Origin: Rhodopirellula sp. SM50
GTDB taxonomy: Bacteria; Planctomycetota; Planctomycetia; Pirellulales; Pirellulaceae
Reading direction: 5' to 3'
Length of the DNA: 64,000 nucleotides
NCBI RefSeq assembly: GCF_002289565.1
Contig: NZ_NTFY01000060.1
Coordinates: 124,001-188,000 of the forward strand
Under the pieces are notes generated by a model. That model was not told the origin of the DNA, did not search any database, and saw only the letters and a program-made list of their open reading frames with translations. This document shows, piece after piece, positions 45,901 through 52,458 of this stretch; the first letter of the stretch is position 1, and the number at the start of each line of letters is the position of its first letter. The translations under genes and the position numbers were made by a program.

Positions 45901-47152
45901 CGCCCTCGAAGACGTCACCGAAAAGCTGAGCGCCGAAGTAGAACTCAAAGAAAGTAATCGACAACTACGCGAGGCACTTGATCGTTTGGCCAACGCCCAG
46001 GAGATCGCCATCAAGCGAGAACGACTCAACGCGCTCGGTCGGATGGCCGCCGGCGTCGCTCACGACATCAACAATTCGCTGACACCGCTGCTGACCTACG
46101 CCGAAATGCTCGAACAAGACTCCGATCTGCAAGGGGCAAGTCGGAATTGGTTGAAACTGATTCGACTGGGCGTGACCGACACCGCGGAAACGGTTCGCCG
46201 CTTGGAACACTTCTATCGTGAATCACACAATCGGGAATTTTTGGAAGCCCTGGACCTGGACCACATCGTCACACAATCGGTCGAATTAACACGCCCTCGA
46301 TGGCAAAATGACTCGCTTTCGTCGGGGAAACAAATCAGCGTGCACACGGGCTTCGCGGCCAGTCCCTTGGTCAAAGGAAATGGACCGCAGTTGCGAGCGG
46401 TTCTGACCAATCTGATTTTCAACGCCGTCGATGCGATTGACGATCAGGGCGAGATCACCATCCGCGTCGACGCCGATGGAAGCAGCGCGATTGTCGAAGT
46501 CTGCGACTCCGGCCGCGGGATGTCGGACGAACAGCTGCGACATTGCACCGAACCGTTTTACACCACCAACACCAAAGGCAGCGGCTTGGGTCTCAGTGAG
46601 TGCGATGGCATCGTCCGCCAACATGGCGGCGAACTGCACGTCAAATCCACGCCCGGCCACGGTACGACCGTGCAATTCTGGTTGCCATGTGAAGACGACG
46701 CGGAACCGCCGGTCGACGAGGACGTGGTGCAGTCGGCCGCTCCGCCGGATGCCAAGAGGGATCACGGTGGAACGCCCCGGCAGTCCTCCGACGCTTTTCG
46801 CGTGTTGTGCATCGACGACGACGAACTGGTCCGGCATTCCACCGTCGCCCTCCTGCAATCGCTGCAACTGAGCGTCGAAACCGCCGAAGACGGACCGACG
46901 GCGCTCAAGCAATTGGACCAGGAAGAGTTTCAACTGGTGCTCTGTGATCAGGGGCTGCCCGGAATGGACGGGCTGACTGTTCTCAAGCACATCAAGTCAC
47001 GCCGGCCCAATCTGCCCGTGATCATGGTCTCCGGTTGGTCGTTGCCGCAATACGACGGCGTCCAGCCGGATGGATTCCTGGAAAAGCCATTCGCGATGGA
47101 TGCCCTTGCGGACCTGATCGAATCGCTCTTGCAGTGCGCCGACGTTTCGTGA
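42911..47152 (+). CDS. Hybrid two-component system sensor with propeller, inserted PDZ, PAS, kinase and receiver
   Basis: 1413 residues. Signal/anchor near 25-40, then two-component-regulator-type propeller repeats such as LDGNVWFGVRDGALRYDG, SQDGSIWACCSRGLVR and DRQGTVWASTRDGLCRFDG to about residue 720. Inside the propeller, about 217-290, sits a PDZ domain (ALSRISPARAAGLRPND, KILAVNGTPLRG). A Y_Y_Y-like domain (about 745-835) precedes one transmembrane helix (WFLSVAAMLLTLITWLATSL, about 840-860). Cytoplasmic part: PAS (about 890-1006), HisKA with GVAHDINNSLTP (His near 1052), HATPase with NLIFNAVDAI and GSGLGLSE, and a C-terminal receiver with Asp in LVLCDQGLPGMDG near 1345. The layout is that of hybrid sensors of polysaccharide breakdown, but without an AraC-type output. 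The periplasmic ligand is unknown. Monocistronic. Confidence 0.92.
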   Translation: MKTRVITRRSLNNGSPERCETIPRIAIGVIAVVATLNVVIAEEPYQIEYADPFTEPWRISRFPEVDHLKLRCIAEDLDGNVWFGVRDGALRYDGYSWTRHGNDQGLPPAEVKSLTALANGEMVAATVRGLYQKSGPRWKRIFPTASKSTWGFSGTVIESQDGSIWACCSRGLVRLTAQSSTLFTSREFVEHFQGEQLFDRVVPLPDDCLPRKGFDQTLGIVFSGHQVAALSRISPARAAGLRPNDKILAVNGTPLRGPIALSKTPGKQIRLRIERAGTGEQQTIDIPTEHISGTYLSPSIEFLLEDGVGRIWAGGLNGVLMMSPDGGATWRSWSKSDCPVQGRLHQLLESSDGNIWAFASRQSNCALFFDGQQWNDDHSTELGANVSDAVQAPDGSIWVSTLNRIYVFQHGRWRFYDARDTKIPSRSQRMLAASDGSLWIFGNNQSVVRIELSADKFISLDGLTYQCTDSWGAQWFLSDARTRIVRHDGQAVVSFGAEDGAIGHPTSVVSLPNIGVVAIGAHRGTSAIATYQGQTWTRQTFPDVSAGFSNKAFAVTQQGRLWVGGKSKRNRGQVGGLVSGIGDDWNHLRPPLVPAYIGWIVELHDGRLMAGNSTGVWTSDGTHWWNVSDPLLQGASCPDAAVDAGGTVWLASRAKGVLRFQDDTWTSLTVDDGLASNEVSAIHADRQGTVWASTRDGLCRFDGKRFRRIDFPEEFGRRSIQSGVGNALWLDGVLRYNADPDAPRATLDQSAVTVDPGAQTVVSWRGVDKWNRTAANDLRWSWRVDRGTWSAFAKQNQVTLDNLPVGDHTLEVRVSDGDANVSSAAQAVEITVLQPYWMRTWFLSVAAMLLTLITWLATSLIRRTLALRRTNRQLQRAREELANQFAEKSAQFRAVCDCSPVGIFVTNNANEITYFNSYLAEVAGLPGQPDSQTTWLDMVHPEDRARLVDTWHAEVDKDAGKQFRFSGRFLHADGTIRSFNVVADRIQRDGQCLGYVGALEDVTEKLSAEVELKESNRQLREALDRLANAQEIAIKRERLNALGRMAAGVAHDINNSLTPLLTYAEMLEQDSDLQGASRNWLKLIRLGVTDTAETVRRLEHFYRESHNREFLEALDLDHIVTQSVELTRPRWQNDSLSSGKQISVHTGFAASPLVKGNGPQLRAVLTNLIFNAVDAIDDQGEITIRVDADGSSAIVEVCDSGRGMSDEQLRHCTEPFYTTNTKGSGLGLSECDGIVRQHGGELHVKSTPGHGTTVQFWLPCEDDAEPPVDEDVVQSAAPPDAKRDHGGTPRQSSDAFRVLCIDDDELVRHSTVALLQSLQLSVETAEDGPTALKQLDQEEFQLVLCDQGLPGMDGLTVLKHIKSRRPNLPVIMVSGWSLPQYDGVQPDGFLEKPFAMDALADLIESLLQCADVS

Positions 47153-47331
47153 ACCCGGCCAAACCGCTTGATTTCCGAGTCTTTTCAGGCCACTGACGCG
47201 ACGGCCTGATCCCGCTTCGAAATCCAACGATCAACGCAAAACCTCGGTCCCAGGCAGCGATTTCTATTGCATCCGGGTTCGTCGCCGATAACCTCGATAG
47301 TGCAGAATCTTGAAGCGACGAGGTTGACTCC

Positions 47332-50300
47332 ATGAAACGAGAGACACGTTTGACTCACCGCTCCGGTTTGGCGCAGCGCCGTCAACTCTTGCTGGAGCCA
47401 CTGGAAAAACGCCGTTTGCTGGCGGCGACGAATCCGCTGCCGCTCGAGTCGCTCGACGGATCCAACGGGGTTCGGTTGATCGCCGCAGAAGCTGACTCCC
47501 GCACGGGCATCGCGGTGTCGGACATTGGTGATATCAACGGAGACGGCCGCGACGACGTGGTGATCGGAGCAAGCTTGGCGAGTCCCGGCGGCGTCACCAG
47601 GGCAGGCGCGAGCTACGTCGTCTTTGGTGATCGAAATGGGCTGCCGGCTAGCGTTGACCTCGCCAGACTCGATGGCAAAACGGGATTCGTCGTCGAGGGG
47701 ATCGATAGCTTTGACACACTCGGTTCAAGCCTCAGCGGCGCCGGCGACTTCAACGGAGACGGCATCGACGATCTGATCATCGGCGTGTCTGCGGGCGACC
47801 AACCGCCTGATCTGTCCGTGGGCGAAGCGTACGTGTTGTATGGACGACCCGTGTGGGACTCCGCCTCGATTGATCCCTCGCGACTTTCCGAACGTGATGG
47901 CTTTCAAATCCATGGCGTCGCTGCCGCCGATCAATTGGGTGTCGGTGTGAGCGGTGCCGGCGACATCAATGGTGACGGACTCGACGACTTGATCGTCGGG
48001 GCCAACGGCGCCGAATCGACCGGGAGTTCGAACAGCGGTCAATCGTATGTCCTCTTCGGTACCACCAATGAAATTCGTGGCCCGTTCAGTCCATTGACTC
48101 TCGATGGAAGCAATGGGTTCATCCTCAACGGCCAGGACGAGGATTTTTCTGGACTCGTTGTCAGTGGTGCCGGAGATGTCAACGGAGACGGTTTGGCAGA
48201 TCTATTGATAAGCACGCAGAAAGGCAGAAGCTACCTTGTTTTCGGAAAGACCGATGGGTTCGCTGCCAGTGTCGAACTTGCAGCGCTCGATGGAAGCGAC
48301 GGATTTCGGATAAATGGAATGGCTGGCTACACGCACTACGTCAGCGAAGCCGGTGACATCAACGGTGACGGACTCGGCGACGTGATCATCGGCTCGCCTG
48401 ATCCACTTCAAAATGACCCTGGGGAAAGCTATGTCATCTTCGGGAGTGACAGCGGGTTTGCCGCGACCGTTGATCTTGCAAGTCTCAACGGCGTGTCAGG
48501 CTTTCGCATCGACGGCATCGACGCCTTCGACCGAGCAGGATTGAGTGTGAGCGGTGCGGGTGACGTCAATAGCGATGGATTCGACGACCTGATCGTCGGC
48601 GCCCACCGGGCGGATCCCGGAGGCATCGATAAGGCCGGCGAGAGTTATGTCGTGTTCGGAAAGGCATCTGGTTTCGCGGCGACATTCAGCTTGTCGTCAT
48701 TGGATGGCGTCAACGGATTTCAGATCAATGGAATCAAGCGAGACGACAACGCCGGCTACAGTGTCTCGGGTGCGGGCGACGTCGACGGAGACGGCTTCGA
48801 CGATGTTATCCTAAGTGCCTTTTTGGCCGACCCTGGCCTGGTCGACGGCGGCGAAGTCTACATCGTTTACGGCGGCAACTTTACCGGCGGCGTTGAAACC
48901 CAAGTCGGTGGCGAAGCGGATGACACACTGATCGCGAATCAAGGCACTGCAGTCGATGTCTTGATCGGCGGCGTCGGCGATGACAATTTGACCAGCGATG
49001 GCGGCGACGATATTTTGCGGGGCGGCTCAGAGGATGACACTCTGATTCTTCAAGACGTCGACTTCTCCGGCCCCCGGCGGATCGACGGCGGACGAGGCTT
49101 CGACACACTTCTTCTTGATACCGCGGGCGGGGCGCTCGACCTTCGCAACATCGCCGACTCAAAAATCCGGGAGATCGAACAAGTCGATTTTGGCACCGGT
49201 TTGAAGGCCCAAGCCACCGGAACAAATCAGTCGTTGATCGTGACGCCGCTGGAGATTCGGAACCTGTCGTCCACCAGCAACACGTTGACGGTCGTTGGCA
49301 ATGGCGGGAACGTCCGTGTCGAAGGACTGAACTGGGAAGGGCCCACATCGATCAGCATCGATGGCCAAGATTTTGTGCAGTACACCGATGGCACGGCGAC
49401 ATTGCGCGTCCAATCGAACTTGTCTCTTGTCTTTCCGGCTCTGTCACTTTCCGGCTTGAACGGTGTCAACGGATTCCGTCTCGATGGGGTCGGCTCGGAC
49501 GAGGAATCGGGCAACAGTGTGCACCAAGTGGGTGACCTCAACGGTGACGGCTTCGACGATCTGATTGTCGGGGCGTCGAAGGCCAGCCCCGACGGAGCGA
49601 ATCTGGCGGGGGCTACCTATGTCGTGTTCGGCGGTCCCGGTGCGTTTCCAACGTCGATCCCGCTGTCCAGCTTGAATGGAAGCAACGGATTTCGGCTCGA
49701 CGGAATCGCTGCGGGCGATCAATCGGGATTCAGCGTTGGAGGATCCGGCGACTTCAACGGCGACGGACTCGATGATCTGGTCATCGGGGCGGCCTTGGCC
49801 GACACGAGTGGACTGGGCAACTCTGGCGACGCCTACGTCCTATTCGGTAGCACGAGCAGCTTCGCGTCGTCGATCGATCTCTCCGGTCTGAACGGGACGA
49901 ACGGCTTTCGCATCGAGGGAATCGCCGCGTCGGATGAGTTGGGACAGAGCGTTAGTTTTGCCGGCGACTTCAACGGTGATGGACTCGATGACGTCATCGT
50001 GGGTGCTCATCAAGCGGACCCCGCCAGCTTAAGCAATGCGGGGGAAGCGTACGTTTTACTCGGACGGATGAGTGGAATGCCTGCGGTTGTCGATCCAAGT
50101 GCGTTGTCTGCAAGCGACGGCTTGGTGCTTACCGGAGCCGCCAGCGGAGACCAGACCGGCGTGAGCGTGAGCGATGGCGGCGACATCAACGGCGATGGAT
50201 TTGATGACGTAATCATCGGTGCGCACCTCGCCAATCCAAATGCCAGTGGAGGTGCCGGACAGACGTACGTCGTCTATGGTCGCAAAGACCTTCCCGTTGG

Positions 50301-52449
50301 TCCGCTGGCTTTGAATTCACTCGACGGGAGCAACGGGTTTCGACTCGACGGTTCCGACTCGCTCGATCAGTCAGGTTACAGCGTCTCAAGTGTGGGCGAT
50401 TTCAATGGTGACGGCTTCGACGATCTACTGGTCGGCGCGCCGTTTGCCGATCCCAATGGAATCATTAGCTCAGGAGAATCCTATCTGTTGTTCGGAGGCG
50501 ATTCGCTGCCATCGGTTTTTAACTTCGCCGACCTGGTCGGTGCAGATGGCCTGCGCATCCGCGGCGTTGATCCGAGTGACCTTTCCGGAGCCGATGTCAG
50601 CGGTGCGGGCGACGTCAACGGTGACGGCTTCGATGATCTTCTGATTGGGGCCGTTGGCGCCGACGGTCCGGAGAACGTCGGGGATAGTCGCGGTGAGACC
50701 TACGTGGTGTTCGGCAGGCCGGGCACTCAATTCTCGCTGGATCTATCGACGCTCGATGGAACCGGTGGCTTCCGGATGATCGGCGACGAGGACTTCGACC
50801 TGTTCGGCCAAAGCGTCAGCGGAGCCGGGGACGTCAACGGCGATGGCTTTGACGATTTCCTGATCGGAGCAACCGGTGCCAGCCCCGGTGGGGTCAACGA
50901 CGCGGGCGCGAGCTACGTCATCTTGGGCGGCAACTTCACCGGCGGACTGGAAACGCAGGTCGGCGAGGATGCCGACGACACCTTGATCGCCGATCGCGGC
51001 GCGCTGGAAAGCGATCTTTTGATCGGCGGCCGGGGTAACGACACCCTGATCAGTGATGGCGGGGAAGATGTGTTGCGGGGCGGCCAGGGTGATGACATTC
51101 TGGTGATCGTTGACAACGATTTTTCCGGGAACAAACGGCTGCTCGGCGGAAACGGATCGGACACGTTGCGGCTCGCTTCCCTTGCGATACCGCTGGACCT
51201 GACGGCGATCGCCGACAACCGCATCATCGACGTCGAAAACATTGACCTCGGTACCGGGCTGGACCACACCCTGACGCTCAGCGGACAGGAACTGCGTGGG
51301 TTGTCATCGCATGACAACACGTTGACCGTTCGTGGCGACAGCTCATTGGTTCGTCTGACCGGCGGCGGCTGGAGCGTCCCAACACCGATCGATCTCGGCG
51401 GCGAATCCCACCTCCAGTACCGCAACGGCAACGGGATCTTGAACGTCCAGGCGTCCCTGTCCATTGTGCTGTCCGAGTTGGAGCTTTCCAACTTGGACGG
51501 CAACAACGGGTTCACGATCACGGGGATTGATTCATTCGACAGTTCAGGCACGGTGAGTGGGGCCGGGGACATCAACGGCGACGGCTATGACGACATCATC
51601 ATTGGCGCCGACGGCGTCGACCCGAACGACGGTGCGAATGCGGGTGAAAGCTATGTCGTCTTTGGGAAACCCGGTGGGTTCGACGCCACGATTTCGCTTT
51701 CCGAGTTGAACGGCGCCAACGGATTTCGTCTCCCTGGAGTCGGCAGCGGCGATCGTTCCGGCACCAGCGTGAGCGGCATCGGTGATTTCAACGGCGACGG
51801 ACTGGACGACTTGGCCATCGGTGCCCGTTTAGCAGATCCTCTGGGTGAATCTGCGGCCGGCGAGACCTACATCGTCTTCGGCCGGTCGACACCTTTTCCC
51901 GAAGTTGTCGAGTTATCGTCACTCGACGGCAGCGACGGTTTTCGCGTCGAAGGAGCAACCCGGAACGAGAACGCCGGCCAAGCCCTGTCCGGTGCGGGCG
52001 ACATCAACGGTGACGGCTTGAGTGATTTGATCATCGGGGCCCCCGATGCAAACCCGCTTGGCCGATTTTTTGCGGGCGCGGCGTACGTGGTGTTCGGCAG
52101 CGCCGGTCCCATTCCACCGGTGTTGAACGTTTCAACGCTCGATGGTGACAACGGACTGATGATTGTCGGCGAAGATTTAACGGGGTCGGCAGGGATCGGT
52201 GTCAGCGGAGATGTCGACGTCAATGGCGACGGGCTCGATGATTTGATCGTCGGTGCGTATCGGGTCGAAGAAGATGGGCGGATTGATTTCGGTAGAAGTT
52301 ATGTCGTTTACGGGAAATCCGGCGGGTTTTCACCCGTCATCGATCTGGTCACACTTTCGACCGACCAGGGCTTTACCGTCAGCGGCCTCTCCAACTCGGA
52401 CAATTTGGGACGATCCGTTAGCGGTGCCGGTGACGTCAACGCCGATTGA
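47332..52449 (+). CDS. Giant FG-GAP/RTX secreted protein, part before an in-frame TGA
   Basis: 1705 residues before TGA. The N-terminus is basic and ends in LLEPLEKRRLLAA, the same kind of export motif as the giant protein at 12457-23748. After it come integrin-alpha-like FG-GAP repeats of about 65-70 residues with the calcium loop DxNGDGxDDxIxGA. I count seven, then an RTX-like block starting GGNFTGGVETQVGGEADD, seven more, another RTX block starting GGNFTGGLETQVGEDADD, then four complete repeats and the start of a fifth. Each group of seven suggests a seven-bladed beta-propeller. The frame ends in the middle of a calcium loop, DVNAD-stop, and the same frame continues at once with FDDVIIGA. 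This is therefore most likely the 5' part of one gene reaching 55338. Confidence 0.82.
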   Translation: MKRETRLTHRSGLAQRRQLLLEPLEKRRLLAATNPLPLESLDGSNGVRLIAAEADSRTGIAVSDIGDINGDGRDDVVIGASLASPGGVTRAGASYVVFGDRNGLPASVDLARLDGKTGFVVEGIDSFDTLGSSLSGAGDFNGDGIDDLIIGVSAGDQPPDLSVGEAYVLYGRPVWDSASIDPSRLSERDGFQIHGVAAADQLGVGVSGAGDINGDGLDDLIVGANGAESTGSSNSGQSYVLFGTTNEIRGPFSPLTLDGSNGFILNGQDEDFSGLVVSGAGDVNGDGLADLLISTQKGRSYLVFGKTDGFAASVELAALDGSDGFRINGMAGYTHYVSEAGDINGDGLGDVIIGSPDPLQNDPGESYVIFGSDSGFAATVDLASLNGVSGFRIDGIDAFDRAGLSVSGAGDVNSDGFDDLIVGAHRADPGGIDKAGESYVVFGKASGFAATFSLSSLDGVNGFQINGIKRDDNAGYSVSGAGDVDGDGFDDVILSAFLADPGLVDGGEVYIVYGGNFTGGVETQVGGEADDTLIANQGTAVDVLIGGVGDDNLTSDGGDDILRGGSEDDTLILQDVDFSGPRRIDGGRGFDTLLLDTAGGALDLRNIADSKIREIEQVDFGTGLKAQATGTNQSLIVTPLEIRNLSSTSNTLTVVGNGGNVRVEGLNWEGPTSISIDGQDFVQYTDGTATLRVQSNLSLVFPALSLSGLNGVNGFRLDGVGSDEESGNSVHQVGDLNGDGFDDLIVGASKASPDGANLAGATYVVFGGPGAFPTSIPLSSLNGSNGFRLDGIAAGDQSGFSVGGSGDFNGDGLDDLVIGAALADTSGLGNSGDAYVLFGSTSSFASSIDLSGLNGTNGFRIEGIAASDELGQSVSFAGDFNGDGLDDVIVGAHQADPASLSNAGEAYVLLGRMSGMPAVVDPSALSASDGLVLTGAASGDQTGVSVSDGGDINGDGFDDVIIGAHLANPNASGGAGQTYVVYGRKDLPVGPLALNSLDGSNGFRLDGSDSLDQSGYSVSSVGDFNGDGFDDLLVGAPFADPNGIISSGESYLLFGGDSLPSVFNFADLVGADGLRIRGVDPSDLSGADVSGAGDVNGDGFDDLLIGAVGADGPENVGDSRGETYVVFGRPGTQFSLDLSTLDGTGGFRMIGDEDFDLFGQSVSGAGDVNGDGFDDFLIGATGASPGGVNDAGASYVILGGNFTGGLETQVGEDADDTLIADRGALESDLLIGGRGNDTLISDGGEDVLRGGQGDDILVIVDNDFSGNKRLLGGNGSDTLRLASLAIPLDLTAIADNRIIDVENIDLGTGLDHTLTLSGQELRGLSSHDNTLTVRGDSSLVRLTGGGWSVPTPIDLGGESHLQYRNGNGILNVQASLSIVLSELELSNLDGNNGFTITGIDSFDSSGTVSGAGDINGDGYDDIIIGADGVDPNDGANAGESYVVFGKPGGFDATISLSELNGANGFRLPGVGSGDRSGTSVSGIGDFNGDGLDDLAIGARLADPLGESAAGETYIVFGRSTPFPEVVELSSLDGSDGFRVEGATRNENAGQALSGAGDINGDGLSDLIIGAPDANPLGRFFAGAAYVVFGSAGPIPPVLNVSTLDGDNGLMIVGEDLTGSAGIGVSGDVDVNGDGLDDLIVGAYRVEEDGRIDFGRSYVVYGKSGGFSPVIDLVTLSTDQGFTVSGLSNSDNLGRSVSGAGDVNAD
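52447..52449 (+). other. In-frame TGA where GGA (Gly) is expected
   Basis: The sequence GCCGATTGATTTGACGAC reads A-D-stop-F-D-D. All other repeats of this protein have D-G-F/L-D-D at this place, encoded mainly as GAT/GAC GGA/GGC. One G-to-T change, GGA to TGA, explains the stop; reading frame and repeat spacing are kept on both sides. It may be a real nonsense mutation, a sequencing error or a read-through site. Confidence 0.85.
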
Positions 52450-52458
52450 TTTGACGAC

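Noticed and set aside
52447-52449. Selenocysteine at the in-frame TGA
   Set aside because: The residue expected is Gly in a calcium loop, no redox site is near, and no SECIS-like hairpin is evident immediately downstream.
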